This document shows, in pieces, positions 37,400 through 50,512 of a stretch of 54,942 nucleotides of DNA; positions within the stretch are counted from its first letter, which is position 1, and the number at the start of each line of letters is the position of its first letter. Where the stretch lies: positions 1 through 54,942 of the forward strand of contig PDHQ01000237.1 of the NCBI GenBank assembly GCA_003339415.1, read 5' to 3'. A program made the position numbers and the translations under genes. Source of the DNA: Ophiocordyceps camponoti-saundersi (nom. inval.) (taxonomy: Eukaryota > Ascomycota > Sordariomycetes > Hypocreales > Ophiocordycipitaceae). A model generated the notes under the pieces. That model was not told the DNA's origin. It worked only from the letters and a program-made list of their open reading frames with translations, and did not search any database.

Positions 37400-40300
37400 A
37401 TAATTTATAGCGCTATTTAACTAATTAAGGGTATTAAAAAAATAAATAGAAAGTATTTTTTAATTTAATACTATACTAATATAAAAGGAAGACTACTTTT
37501 AGTATATATTTATAAAAAAGGAACTTTCTAAAACTAATTTTACTTATATAAAGTTATATAATTATAATACTAATATATTTTAGTAAATTTTTATATCTCT
37601 TAAGCGACTTCGCCTTATTAAGGTAAGGCGGGAAGTTAGAAGGAAATAAGGTAAGCTTAGAATATCTTATATATAGCTAGTTTTCGGAGTCCTCCTACTA
37701 TACTTTCTAATCTTAGCGGAGAAAGTTTATCGTAAACTTCTTATTAAGGGGTAATATATTACGTTTCGTTTACGTTTAAACTTAATATATATATTCCTCT
37801 AATAGCTACTTAGCTTTTTATTATTTTATTAGTTAATAAGGGGGGAAGCGTAATAAGAACCTTAAGATATCTTTAAAAGCGGTCTAGATCTTATCTAATA
37901 TTATTATATCTTTTAAGCGGCGGAGGGTATTAATCTTCCTTTTATTTAAGTAAAAATTAAGTAAGGGAACTTAAAACTTAGCTTTAAGGTAATAAATAAG
38001 CATAGCTTTATAAGCTCTAAGTATTATCTTAAGGTATTATAATTATTCTAATCTTAAAGCTTTAGCTAGGCTTAATAAGTTTCCGCTTATAAGGGTAATA
38101 GTATAAAATATAATAATAATATACGCGATAAGTAACTAGATAACTTTTATATAAAGTTCGTAAGCTTAAGTAAGAGGGTAACCTTAAGTAAAGGCGGATA
38201 AAAAGGAAAAGGTAAGGTTTTAGTAAAGAAGCTTAGTATATATAATTCGTAAATAAGGTTTCTATTATAGCCGCTAATAAATCTAAATATTTAGGAGTCT
38301 TACCTCGGAAATAGAGTAAACTTAGTAATCCCTTAGTTAAACTAAGTCTATCTCCGGAATACGCTTTTAGGAAAAATATATAAGCTTACTTTTCTCTAGC
38401 TTAAATTCTATATTATAGTTATACGCTTATTATTCGTATATTACTTATATAGCCTAAAGCTATCTTATAGTTATTTTAAAATTAAGTTTAATATTAAGGA
38501 GGTTTATATTATCTACGAAACTAATTACTTATATTCCTTTCTTATATATTAGCTAGTTATAAAGCGGGGCTATATATAAGATAAATAAGATAGCGGAGAG
38601 CGGCGAACTTTAAGGAACTTTAATTTTAATTTAATATAATTCCGAAATCTTACTATTAAAGCGAAGTTAGGAGGTATAGTCTTATAAGTAGCTATTAAGG
38701 AAAGCTAAGATTTAGTCTAGGAATCTTAAATATCTAAATTTAGCGATAAGTTTATTATAATATATAATATTAAATACTTTTTTAATATTAAGTTATAAGA
38801 AAAACGCTACTTTTTTCTTAGCCTAAGTAGCTTAAATAAGCTTAGTAACTATAAGGATAGCTAGCTTTATAGACTAATTTTACTTATTACCTATCTAGCT
38901 TTTAGGGAGAAGTTAGTATAACTCCGCGGCCTTAGTAATTTATTATCTTATTATAGTTTCTAAGATTTTACCTAAATAATATAATAAAGATATAAGCTTA
39001 TAAGTACCTACCTCTTAGTAAGCTTTTAGTTTTTTTCCGAACTTACGTAAGATAATTATAATAGCGGATTATAGCTAGGGCGGAAAGTAACTAAATTATA
39101 TATACGCTTAGAAGATAATAGCTAGCTAGGTAATAAGAATAAGGTAATATATCTTAAGAAATCTAGCGGGAATATTATTTACTTTAGCTACCTTTTAGGA
39201 GGTTATTAACTTAAGTATTATAGAAATATTAGTTTAAGTAATCTTAATATTAATAGAGAACTTAAGTTTAAGCGGTTTAGTATCGGTTAAGGGTATACTA
39301 TAAAGCTAAGGAAAGAACCGATTAGCTAAGATATTAGCTTTAGCTATATAGCTATTAGCTTAAGATTTATCGGTTATCTTTAGCGTAAGGAGATAGACTA
39401 GATTTTAAGGGAGATTATTCTAAATATAAGCTTAATACTCGATATACTAAAACTTAAAAAGTAAGCTAGCGATAATATAAAAAAAAGATCGCTAATAAGT
39501 ATATTTTACTAAGTTTATAGCTATTTTCTAAGTAAAAGCTATCTTTTAAAAATATTACTAAGAGGAGTCCGAAAAGAGGGACTTATATTTACGCTAGGCC
39601 TACTTAGCTACTTTAATAGCTAAAGCTATAGCTAGGGTAAACTACGCCGCCTTACGAGAATAGGAAAAGGCAATAAATAGTATTATCCGGTTAATAATAA
39701 GTTATAGTTTTTAATAAAGTTAGTTAAGGGCGTTATTAATTTTTATTAAGTTAGTAAAAGGGGAAGGTAAGAGGGTAATTTTAGCTAGGGACTTATAGTA
39801 AACTAAGTCTAAGTCCGCTTATCTTTATTATAAGCGTAGTATATACGTTACTATAAGTATAAGGATACCGGCTATAAGAGATTAAGGGATATAGTTAGAT
39901 TTAGTAAAGTTAAGGTTTAGATTAATATAATATATATATAAGTCCGTTATAGCTTAAATTAAGTTTAGTATACTATTTTTATATTTATAGAAAATTCGAG
40001 TATATTCTCCTTTTAAGGTAAGGAGTTAAAATTATAGCTTAGTTATTTTATAAATTAGCTAGTTTAAGTTATCGGAAAGCCTCTTATAACGGTCTTAAAG
40101 CGGGTAATATAAATTAAAGTTACTAACTAGGACGCGGTTAGGGTTTAGGGGAAGGTTTTAAAAAATTAAAAGGCTACCGCTATAAAAAATATTAAGGGGA
40201 GAGTAGATAAAAATAAACTAAAGGCCGGAATAGAAAGTAATACTTATTTAATCCTCCCCTATTTCCGGGAACTAAGTAAATATATTATATTTTTTATAGA

Positions 40301-40700
40301 TATAGATTAAAATATAGCCGCCGCTATAAATAAGGCGGTAAGGCGAAGTCTTAGGCGGAGGAGGCTTGGCGCTAAGGTAGCTAATAGTTTCTTAGAAAGT
40401 AATAATATTATAATCTAATTTACTATTAAGTATTAGCCTAGCTAGCTTAGTGCGCTTATTTATATTCTAAAAAAGGACTTTTATAAATATAAGGAAACGG
40501 TTATAATAATATTAGTTTTTTCGCTATAATTTTTTTATATTTTAGTTATAGATCTTATTTAGGTTTAGGCTAGGGCTAGGGTAGTTAGTACCTCTATACT
40601 CTCTTAGATAGTAAAGTTAAGTTAAACTAAAAATAGAGCTAGTTCGTTAATAGTTTATATAGGCAGGACGCTATCTATATCTTAAGGGAGGGAGGCACTC
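37400..40700 (-). pseudogene. LINE-2 ORF2 (reverse transcriptase)
   Basis: The minus-strand RT pattern is unmistakable after discounting RIP stops: a QIGNRQNRST-type motif near 38880-38925, QLNIKKVFNIIYYNKLI near 38750-38800, VPQSSPLSAILFILYIAPLY near 38560-38630, and an active-site relic FVDNINLL (from FVDD) at 38507-38521. The fungal Tad block RAYKAM followed by PLLNFYLNKRK lies at 37930-38020, and the C-terminal region runs to about 37400. The endonuclease is expected at about 39500-40700 but was not resolved. Confidence 0.85.
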
Positions 40701-40879
40701 CGAGCCTATTAGATAAAGCGTCTTATTACTTCGGGGGTATCTTTAATTACTTATATCTTAGTAGCGGGGCGGCCCCCTCCGGAGCCTAGGGGTTATCTAT
40801 ACTTCTTTCTAGTAATAAACTAGCCCGGGGATATATTATATATAATAACGTTTTTAGTTATTACTAATTTCGTCTATTA

Positions 40880-42150
40880 TAGGATAAACTATAAGCTAAG
40901 CTTAGTAAATCTAACTAGTTATCTCTTATAGTAAGCTTTCGCTCGATCCTAGTATTTAATAGCGATAAGGTAAAGCTTAAACTATATAAGGTAATCCCCG
41001 CTATAAGAGATATAATAGAATAGGTATCCTCCGATTCTAGTATAGTAATTATCCTTATTCTTATAATCGGTCGCTTTATACTTATTATAAAGCTTAAGGT
41101 ATTTATATATTTTAGCGATATACCCGAAATAATAATAATTATAATATCGCTAAGAGCGGACCGCGTTCGAGAATAGCTTTATACGAAAAATCTAAGCGTT
41201 AATAGCTAGCTTATTATCGTAAAATTTATTAGTATTAACTAGTAATTTAAAGCTAATAATAACCGCTATCTTAATAGATCTAGGCTAGGGCTTAAGCGCT
41301 TATAGATAAGTTATAGGTATTTTATTAACTTACGCTATCTTATTAAGAAGGTTATTATATTCCTTAATAGCAAAGTTTAGAGGGAGTCCCTTAGTAATAA
41401 TATTATAAATCTTATTTATAATAGTCGCCTTATTACTAAAAGTAAGCGTAACCTAGCTTAAGTCTTAGGTAAAGGTAGCTATATCCTTATTAAAAGTAAG
41501 TCTAATATCCCTATTATTAAAGCGGCATATAGCTAAGTATAAGTCGAAGTAAATAGCGGTATTAATAGCTTATATAATATTACGTGCTATCTTATTTATA
41601 ATATTATCTATTATATCTACTAAGCGGATAATAATTTCTTTCTTATAACGCGGGGGAAGTTTCTTTTCTAAGTCGTATAGTAAAATTAGAGCTAATATAA
41701 CCTATACTTATATTCGGTATCCTCCCTATTTCGTTATCTTTAAATATAATAATTTATAAAAGGTAATAATAATAATATCTTTAATTTTCTCGCGCGTAAT
41801 ATAATTAGTCTAAGTCTAGATTTAGTTTAATTTAAGTTCCCTATAAGCTATTATTATAGCTTAGGCTACGCGAAACGCGTTAGCTAATATAATACCTAGT
41901 AGTTAATAATATAGTTTTTTCTTATTTTTATTAACTAGGACCTATAATAGTCCTTAGTTATTTCCGGTATATTTTCTATTAGAGTTAATATTTCTAGACT
42001 AGTATATAGATAAATCTAACCTGCGTTCGGAGCGTATTATAACCTTAGTTTTTTTACGAAAATTTCTTCCTCCTCCGCTACGGTCGCGACTACCCCCGGC
42101 CGGAACTTAGCTAAGCATAGCCCTACTTCGAATTAAACGGCGAATCCGAT
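40880..42150 (-). pseudogene. LINE-2 ORF1 (Gag-like, zinc-knuckle protein)
   Basis: The minus-strand frame is well preserved from about 41700 to 41100: LEKKLPPRYKKEIIIRLVDI, then LTFNKDIATFT, VTLTFSNKATIINKIYNIIT. A CCHC knuckle relic follows at 41107-41147 (RYYNYYYFGYIAK, from RCYNCYxFGHIAKxC), and a last C-x2-C-x3-H-x2-W-x3-C knuckle near 40990-41030. This is the classical fungal Tad ORF1 order. The N-terminus near 42150 is GC-rich and its start codon is not determinable. Confidence 0.8.
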
Positions 42151-42267
42151 ACCGCTAATATCTTACCTTTTTCTTTTAGATCGCGCCTTATATTAAGCGC
42201 GTGTCGTTTTTTATAATATTATACGCCTTTATTCGCCTAAAAATATAATAAGTTTAAAATAAAAGCT

Positions 42268-42285
42268 TAAGTATATACTTATATA
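42268..42285 (+). repeat. LINE-2 target-site duplication, right
   Basis: TAAGTATATACTTATATA, identical to 34915-34932. LARD interior sequence follows. Confidence 0.75.
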
Positions 42286-42952
42286 ACTTAAATATCTTAG
42301 TATCTAGCGATATAATATATACTTATAGCTTATTATTATTAAAGTAAGTATAATATATACCCCTTAATTATAAAAGCCCCCTCTTTTCCCTTTTTATTTT
42401 TTTTTCCCCTTTTATATTTATTTTTTAAGTTTTTATCCTTTTTCGCGGATAACTTAGCTAGAAGCTTACTTAAGATACCGCTTAGTTTTCTAATATATTA
42501 GATATATTCGCGCTTCTCTAATTTTTAAACTAATAAAAAGAAGCTATTAGAAAATATTTATATCTTAAGGTAATAGCGTTAAGCGTATTATAACGCTTTA
42601 AGGTATAGCTAAGAAAATAATAATAAATAATAAGTATATAGATATTATAATATAAAAATAGTTAGTATTATAAAAAGAGGATAACCCTCGCTAGCTATAA
42701 GGGTTTATTAGTTAATAAGGGAGATTCCCCCTTATAATAGCTAGTATTTACTAAAGGCCTCTAAAGTAAGGCGCTTAGGTAATATCCTTATAGCTAGCTA
42801 ATAAGCTCGGATATTTAATACTAGCGTTAGGCTATATATCTAAGCGATATATATAGCGTTAAGCTTACTACTTATATTTTTTATTTACTTTTTATAACGA
42901 AAGGTAGCGTAGGAATTAGTAAGATAATAATTAAATATTAATATAATATTAA
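42286..42952 (+). other. LARD interior, middle part
   Basis: About 670 bases between LINE-2 and Copia-2. A C/T-rich tract lies at 42375-42420, and CpG-bearing text such as AGCGTTAAGCG recurs. No coding relic. It ends in AATATTAA next to the Copia-2 LTR, supplying the ATTAA duplication. Confidence 0.5.
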
Positions 42953-43150
42953 TATTAGATATTATCTCTCTATACCCCTTTATATTTACTATACGATATA
43001 TATATAGAGGATAGCACAGATATAGGGAAGCCTCTAATAAAATATATATTACTACCTAAGTTATGCCTTATATAACTTAAAAGGTAGGAGGTAGCTTAGA
43101 TAAGAAAAAGGAGAGTATAGAAGTAGAGTATTATCTAGCTATATAGCCGC

Positions 43151-43163
43151 TTTTCCTCGTATA
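43151..43163 (+). repeat. SINE-2 target-site duplication, left
   Basis: TTTTCCTCGTATA, repeated exactly at 43721-43733. The intact 3' LTR has the single, uninterrupted site (CTTCCTCGTATAATAAAGG). Confidence 0.93.
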
Positions 43164-43720
43164 TATATATTATATTACTCTAATAACTTATATAGGTTTC
43201 TAAGTATATAATCGTTTAATAGAGAGGAAAAACCGGAGTACCCCGGGGAAAAACCCCTTACTAGATATATTTAGCTAGCTTATAAGCTAATTATATTATA
43301 TCGGAAAGCTTAATTATTATAGGAAATATCCGAAGTTATACTAATCCTAAGCGAAAAGTACCTATACTTCTTATCGTATATCTTATCTAAATTCTAAGTA
43401 GTTCTAGTATATATATTAGTAGATACCGTAGCGAAGATATATATTACTTCGTAATCGTACTTTATTATTAGATTATAGTTACTATTAAAGGGGACCTATT
43501 CCTCTAATAACTTACGTTATCTAATTATACCCTTACCCCGCGCCCTACCTTACCTAAGCCTCGGCCGGGTTACTACTCCTACCGAGGGAGGAAAGGAGCC
43601 CGGCAGGGTTACTACTCCTGCCGGGGTTATGCCGGGGTCGGACCGTACCCTAGCTATATAGTTAGGGTGAAAACACCCGTGCCCTCCGCCGGATTCGAAC
43701 CGACTACCTCTCTTATAGGA
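43164..43720 (-). mobile_element. SINE-2: tRNA-headed SINE, 5'-truncated (557 bp)
   Basis: Reverse-complement match to SINE-1 over its whole length except for about 41 missing bases at the 5' end, a typical LINE-mediated truncation. On the minus strand: the 3' half of the tRNA-like head with a B box (GGTTCGAATCC, 43691-43701), the hairpin GGGTGTTTTCACCC, a chain of GC-rich hairpins, the GGGGTTTT 3' domain, and a TA-repeat tail at the left TSD. It keeps more CpA/TpG than almost anything else here (for example CCGGCAGG and CCTGCCGG), so it is probably the youngest layer. Confidence 0.9.
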
Positions 43721-43733
43721 TTTTCCTCGTATA
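43721..43733 (+). repeat. SINE-2 target-site duplication, right
   Basis: TTTTCCTCGTATA, identical to the left copy. Confidence 0.93.
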
Positions 43734-43979
43734 ATAAAGGAAAAGTATCTATCTCTAATTATACTTAATTTAGGTTACCTTTTACTTTCTCTTACTTATA
43801 TATATATATAAAGATTACTTAATACTAATTAGTAGTTATATTAGTTATTATTAGTTAATTATAGATTAGCTAAAGTAATAAGATAAGTATCGTACGATAC
43901 CGAAAAGCCCCTATACCCGCTATTAACCGATACTTATACTTTTACCCTATTTCTCGATATTAGTTTTTACTAAAAAGCT

Positions 43980-46900
43980 ATTTTTACCTAATATTACTAT
44001 TAAAACTAAAAGATTAAAGTAATATATAATATTTACTAATAATAAAGTCCTTACTAAAAAGCTATATTTAGCCTAGTATTTTTTACTAATCGCACGATAT
44101 TACCTTTAATAGCGTTCTAGAAATATAATAACGATAATAGAGCTTTTATAACCTTAGAAGTTAAATAGGAAGTAGTAAATATATTAACTATAATAATAGT
44201 AATAAACGAGACTTTAGCTTTATACGATAAAATAATAGAAAGAAGCGAAGTTAACCCTCGTATCTAAACTTAAAATACGAACTTACTTTATTAAGATATA
44301 TAACCTAACCTTATATAACCTCCCGATAAGGTTAAATTAATAATATTTATTACTTAGTAGATATACGATATTATTTACTTTAACTTTTATAAAGATAACC
44401 TTCTTCGTATAATCTAATCGGAACTTTAGGGATAAACTTACTACTAGCTAAAATATATCTACTATATATTCTTAAAAGAACTAACTTAAATTATAATTAT
44501 ATAATATATCCCGTTTATTAGAAATAATATATTAATTAAATACTTTATATAACTCCTTAAGACTAAACTGGAAGACGTTTTACCCCCTAGCCCGTAAGAA
44601 GCCCCTTCTATATAGTTAAATTACCCCCCCTTTTCCGAACTAACTTTTCTAAATTATACAATATAAGCTTTATACTTAGCATAGCCCCCTAAGTTAAGAT
44701 ATATTTTAATATAGCTATTATAAAATATCTTAGCTAAACCCTTACTTTATATAACTTATATATAGGAGCTAATTACTTTATATAACTTAAATATATAGCT
44801 ACTTTTAGTAACCCTAACTTAAACCCTCCCGGAATTAATAAATTAAGCCTTAATAGGTATCGTATAAGTTTATATATTATTACTAATATAAAAAGTAGTA
44901 AATAAACTAATCTCCTTAGATAAGGTTACCGCCTTCCTTAAAAGTTAGCGAAAAGATTAAAATTATATAGGGCGGCCGTACGATATACTAATCGATAAGG
45001 CTAGGATTTTTATTAGCTATTACTCCTATATTAGTATAACGGAAAATTAATTTTACGCTATTTTTCTAGATATCTTTTTATATAAAGCTTAGGATTATTA
45101 TTTATACTTTATTAAATTAGATAAATAATAAGATAAAATTTATACTTTTTTAAATACGTACTTTAATACTTATATAAACTATTCGTTATATTAAATAGAT
45201 TAGACTATTTTTTCTTTTAATATCGTACGATAAGAAAACCCCGATAAAACTATAATAAATTTACTTAATACCCTCCTTAATAAACTTTAACTTATTTAAT
45301 AAGCCCTTAAACCTAACTATTAAGGAGAAAAGTAACTTTTTACTACTATCGTATAAGCTTATTATAGCGTTCTAGAACTCGAATTAGCTATAATATTCTA
45401 AGATATATTATATAAAATATTTATTAATCGCCTCCGTTCCTCCCTTACTATTATTATAAATAAAACTATTAATTAGTTCTTTATCGAATAACGCTACCTT
45501 AATTATAATAAATATCGTATAAACCTTAGATAATTTTTATTTACTCCCCGATAACGATAATTGCCCCCTATATAATATTTTTCCTTATAGCGACGCTAGT
45601 TCTAACCTCGTATAATACGAAGGTATTTCGTATATAAAAAGGAAAAATATTAATTTATAAACTATAAGTTAGATAATATCTAACGCGTATATAAGTAGTA
45701 TTTTACTAGTTATAAAGAAACTAGCTAAGACCCCCTTATAGAGGAAAAATTTAGCGTATTCCTCTTATTATATAAAGGTTTTAATAAATAAGATTCTTAG
45801 TTTTTATAATTATATAATAAAAATTCTAATATTAAAGAAAAAATTATTAGTAGCGAAAACGTAGTTTTATTTTTTATTATAGTAGCCTATATATACCGCT
45901 TTACTAGTAATAATATCTACTAACTAAAGGCCTTAGTAGTTCCCGCAGAATAATTCCTCCTTTCCGATATATATCGTATAACGTATTAAGGCGAGCTTTA
46001 AGATATAGGAGCTATATAAATCTTAACTATAGGTAAACTATAAGTAGAAGCCTATATCCGGGAATACTCTTATATAATTATTAACTAAACCTTAATTAAG
46101 AATACGATCCGTTTTAGCTCCTTAGAACTTACTAAGCTAATCGGAATTATTATTATACGAAACCCCCTTAGTAAAGTCCTTTACTATATTCTCGATATTT
46201 TTACCCTATTCTTTTTTAATCTTAAAAATACTAACCGCCTCTATATTTTCTATAATAATATATAGGATATTATTATATAATATAATAATATAATAGTTCC
46301 TATTATTAGGAAATAAAGATATTTATTTTTTAATATCTTAAAGTAAGAATCTACGTTATATTATATAAAATAAAAGTTATAATAGCTTTACTAATATTTT
46401 AGCTACCCTTATATATAATAGCTTTATAATTTATTAAAAAAAGCTAGTTTTTTAGATATAACCCTTATAGCCTTTAAGTTAATCTAATATTTATATTACT
46501 AATATTAATTATATAACTTAAAACCTTAGTAATTTAAATTCTCTCTTAAAAATAACTATAATTTTAATTACTTACTTATTATCGATATTTTTTACCTTAG
46601 CGGTAAGTTAGTCCTATATACTATTAACGAAGCTATATCTTTCTAAGTAGCTACTTTCGTATAAAATATATTAGCGGTAAACGCTTAGAATACCTTATAT
46701 AAGTGCTAAATTTATATATACTAAAGCTTACTAGATATTATCTCTTACGATACTAAGACTAACTTTTCCTCTTTAAAGTTTCATACGAACGTGAAACTAC
46801 TTAGTATTATATATAAAAAAATACCCGTCGAAGTATATTAAGCGATTAGTAAGGTTAAATATATATACGCCCCTCTTAAGCGAGTATATAATATCTTATA

Positions 46901-49075
46901 TAAAGAAATTAATACTAAGATTAATAACGTAACTATTTTTTAGATAGCTATTAAGGCTATTAATAATATAGCTAGATTAAAAAGCTTTATCCTAATATTT
47001 CTTATTTTTAGCGCTTACTTTTATATTTTATATAACTTACCCCTAGCCCCTAATATTATTATAAGAGCCTAAGTAATTTAGTATACTATAAAATAAGTAC
47101 GATAAATTAAAGCTTAAGCGGATATTATACGCGCTCTTTATACTTAAAATAAACCTAACTTATACGATATCTTATCGTTTCCTTTTTAAAGCGAAGTTTT
47201 TATTTAGCGTAAAAAGGATAAATAGTAAGGTCTTTTCTATATCTTTAGTTTTAATAGTTAGGATATTATCCTTAAACTCCTTATAGGACTAACTAGATTT
47301 TATACGATATAGGTTAAACCTTATCTCCGCTCCCTCCTTACTATACCTATAGAGAAAAAAGTATAGTTTAAAATCCTAATTATGCCCCTATATAATAAAG
47401 ACTTATACGAAGCTTTTCCTTTTATATTCGTTACTACGAAGGAAAAAGATAATTATATATTTACTATATAATTACGGTAATAGGGTATTATTATTACCTT
47501 AGGATAACTATTCGAGGCCTCTAACTATAAGGAAATTAATACTCTTTTTATATAAGAAGTTTTTACCTTCGTCCGATATAACTTTTTTTTAAACCTTACT
47601 AAATATATTTTTAAGATATATCTTATATAAGAGGTAAAAAACCTAAACGATAGCCCTTACGAAAAATCCTAGCTAGTTATTTAAAGCTATAATAATAATA
47701 GTAAGGAAGAAATTCTTATATAATTACTTATAATTCTATATATATTATAACGCCTCTTTCTTACCCTTAAACTTACTTTTATAAAGTTATATAACTATTA
47801 AGGCGAACTATAAAATATTACGTAAGCGTATATATAGTTTGCCGATCTTTTAAGTTATACGATATATACGTACTTTCCTAAAAAACTATAAGATTAATAT
47901 TTACCTTATATTTTTTTATATATTAAGAAGCTGCTATATAAGCTAGTAAAATTAAGATTATATTAGTTTAAGATATATTATAATTATTATTATATAAACC
48001 TTTATATAACGCCCTTATCGTATAATTTATATTTTTTATTTATAATAGCTAGCCCTAACTTATTTAGAATAATAAGCTTATAAATAAATAATATATTCTC
48101 TTTTACGTTTAATATATTCTCTAAACTTAAGGAAAATAAGTTAAAATAAGTAAAGCTTTATATAAAGCTTAAAATATTCCTTACTAATAGCTTATTTATT
48201 AACTTTAATAGTAGTTATATTACGCGCAAATCGTATAATATTATTCTTATATAGAAAGGATAAGTAAAAGGCTTTTACGTTATTAACTTAGCCGCCGATA
48301 TTACCCCGTAAGACTTTATTAGCTAGCGAGCCTAAGGAGTATATATTACTTCTACTTATTAACTAGAGGCGTTATATAACCTTATAATAGCCGCTTAAGT
48401 AACCGATCCTTCCCCGTAAGATATTTTAGCCCTTAATAAATATATCTAATAATAGATTAATAATATTACCCGCGGTTTATAGTTTATTCCGCTTAACTTA
48501 TCTTATATAAAATTATTTATTTTTATAGATAGATTATTTACGAATAATAAGGACTTTACCTTATAGCTTAGTACCTTAATTATCCTTAGTAAGGAAAACC
48601 GGTCCTTTAACTTATTTATCGTATAAGGTAATATCCTCTACTAAACTTTTACGAAATATAAAAGAGTTACTTAAAATATCCTAGTAAGCGAACTTTATAG
48701 TATAGTAAACGGCGTTAATATTAGCTTAGCCTTTTACTTAATTATTTAGGCTATCGTATAATCCCTAAGCACGCCTCCGATCCCTTTTATTCTCTATATA
48801 AACTTACGTTTATTATATAATTACTTAGTAAGGCTTAGCTTAATAATAGAAAAATAGCTAATAATTAATATTATAGCTATTCGTAAGTTATATAAGTATA
48901 AGGAAATTTTAGAAATATAATAAATTAATAGTAAAAATAACTTAGCTAACGCCTATATTAAGGATAGCCTTAACTTAGCTTTATTAACCCTTATTTTTAT
49001 AAATTTTTATAAGTTATAAATTAAAGCTACTATCTAATAGCTTACCTAAGTTATATAAAACTTATACTCTTTTCT
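43980..49075 (+). pseudogene. Copia-2 gag-pol relic (gag, integrase, RT, RNase H)
   Basis: Plus-strand polyprotein with RIP stops. Gag-position text lies at 44250-44650 (for example LLKTKLEDVLPPSP). The integrase is well marked: the relic of HDAGTNFSSKEF near 46752-46790, KIPVEVYXAISKVKYIYAPL near 46825-46880 and IAIKAINNIARLKSF near 46950-46995. Near 47230-47330 comes KGLFYIFSF...LTRFYTIQVKPY, the end of integrase. RT text includes a LVIQSYNNNSKE block near 47670-47710 and DFYVYP-like positions. RNase H shows FIDRLFTNNKDFT near 48528-48565, TKYKRVTXNILVSELYSIV near 48650-48710 and LYNYLVRLSLIIEKXLIINI near 48810-48870. The order INT-RT-RH identifies Copia. Confidence 0.87.
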
Positions 49076-50512
49076 TTTTTATATCTTTACTTTATCTAAC
49101 CCTTTATCCTTACTTTCTTATTTTCTTTTATATTTTTACGTTTTTTTCCTATTATTTTTTTATACGAAAATTACGGTTAATTCTTTCTAAGTATTATCTA
49201 ACCCCTACGCTTAATTTTAAAAATAGCAAAGCTATAAGTCCTAACCGCCTAATTTTTTTTTCTTTTTTCTTTTCCTTTTTCCTTATTATCCGACTTTATT
49301 ATTACTTCTTTTCTACCCCCGCCCCCTATTACTCGTTATCTAAAATAGTAATATACTCCTTAAAATTAGGAGGCGCTCCGCTTAATATTACTATTACCTA
49401 TCCCCGCTACTAGCTATCGAATAACTTAATAAAAATAGTTATTAAAATATAAGGTATTAGCTTAGGAGTTTATAACGCTTAGCCTTATTATACGAAAAAA
49501 TATCTTATTATATAAGACCGCTATATATAAGTAATATAAGCCTTATTATTATTTATCCGATATATATTAAATAAATAGGGATTTTTAGCGTAAATATAAT
49601 ATAGTTTTATTATTACCCCGCTATAACTTATAAGTAAGACCGCTAGAAAATAACTTAAGCGTCGGATAATAATAGCTTTAATACGCTTAGGATTTTAAAT
49701 ATTATTAAAGTATATAAAGATATTAGATAATAATATAACTATTAGTTAGATCTCCGCTTATTACTCTCCTATTAGTATTTCTATCGTATAATAACTAGAC
49801 CTTTCTTTCTTATATTTAAGGATATTTACTATATAAAGCGCTAGTTATCTTTATTATTAGAAGGTATATAAACTTAGTAAAACCTAAGTTAATAAGCTAT
49901 AACGCTATTAGGATAAGGAGGTATATTATACGATTAATAACTATTAATAAAAATAACTTAAGTATATTATATAACTTATTAATCCTTATTAAAGATCTTT
50001 CTAATTATTATTATTATCTTCGTTAATTAGCTTAAAAAAGAAAGAAGGAAGAAAAGAAGAAAAAAAGAGAGAGAGAGAAAGGGAGCGAGGAGGGGTTTTT
50101 ATACCCCTCTAAAGGCGGTAAGAGGCGGCAGAATCCGATTTTTAATTCTTATTTTTTATAATATTTTTTAGTATTTTTAGCATAAGGTTATAGAAAATTA
50201 GCTTTCTACCTATTTTTCTTATTATTATAACTATAAGAGACCTTTATAGTAAAACTCTATAAAAATATATTATAGATTAGATTATATAATAACCTAATTT
50301 TTATTTTCTAGCTAGTAGCTTATTTTCTTTATCTCTTTTTATTATAATATTACGGGCGTTATTTACCTTTAGAGATTTTTTCGATTATATACTTATTTAA
50401 TATCGTATAACTATTTTTCTCTAGAAATATTTACCTTTTAAGAAAACGGAGTTTTTTTTTTATATAATACCTTTTTATTTAATATATCTTTTTATAAAAA
50501 GAAAAAGTTAAG
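49076..50512 (+). other. Copia-2 3' region after pol
   Basis: 1.4 kb, much longer than a normal Copia 3' UTR. It has a pyrimidine-rich start (49070-49330), mixed text with CpG, a purine tract with GA repeats at 50035-50090 (AGAGAGAGAGAAAGGGAG) and a C-poor end leading to AAAAAGAAAAAG at 50497-50508, the probable polypurine primer. I could not follow a protein frame with confidence. Confidence 0.4.

Larger units (their letters stand above)
34933..42267 (-). mobile_element. LINE-2: Tad-like non-LTR retrotransposon (7.3 kb, minus strand)
   Basis: Lies between 18-bp direct repeats in the LARD interior. Read on the minus strand from 42267, it has a 5' region, ORF1 with zinc knuckles, ORF2 with a well-preserved RT pattern, a long 3' region, and a 3' domain ending in ATA repeats at 34933. 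It has the same layout and nearly the same length as LINE-1 (6.7 kb), but a different 5' sequence. Confidence 0.82.
42953..43824 (+). repeat. Copia-2 5' LTR, interrupted by SINE-2
   Basis: Matches 50513-50814 in two pieces, 42953-43163 and 43734-43824. It is 872 bp in total; subtracting the 557-bp SINE and one 13-bp TSD gives exactly 302, the length of the intact 3' LTR. Confidence 0.93.

Noticed and set aside
40100..40700. Plus-strand protein across the LINE-2 ORF2 start
   Set aside because: A readable plus frame exists, but LINE-2 ORF1 and RT are clearly on the minus strand on either side; long open frames on both strands arise by chance when stops are limited to TAA/TAG.
34915..42285. Direct repeat of the text TATAATATATACCCCT (34884 and 42350) as LTR ends
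   Set aside because: Similarity is only about 35 bases, lies in LARD interior flanks rather than at element ends, and the LINE TSD explains the nearby 18-bp repeat better.
43800..43812. TATATATATA run as a promoter
   Set aside because: It is present in both Copia-2 LTRs, but such runs occur everywhere in this AT-rich DNA; no initiator or spacing supports a promoter call.
43890..49970. Recurrent TACGATA/TCGTATA motif as a regulatory or restriction-site array
   Set aside because: The motif is scattered through the Copia-2 coding region in varied contexts and is what remains of CpG-containing codons once CpA and TpG are removed.
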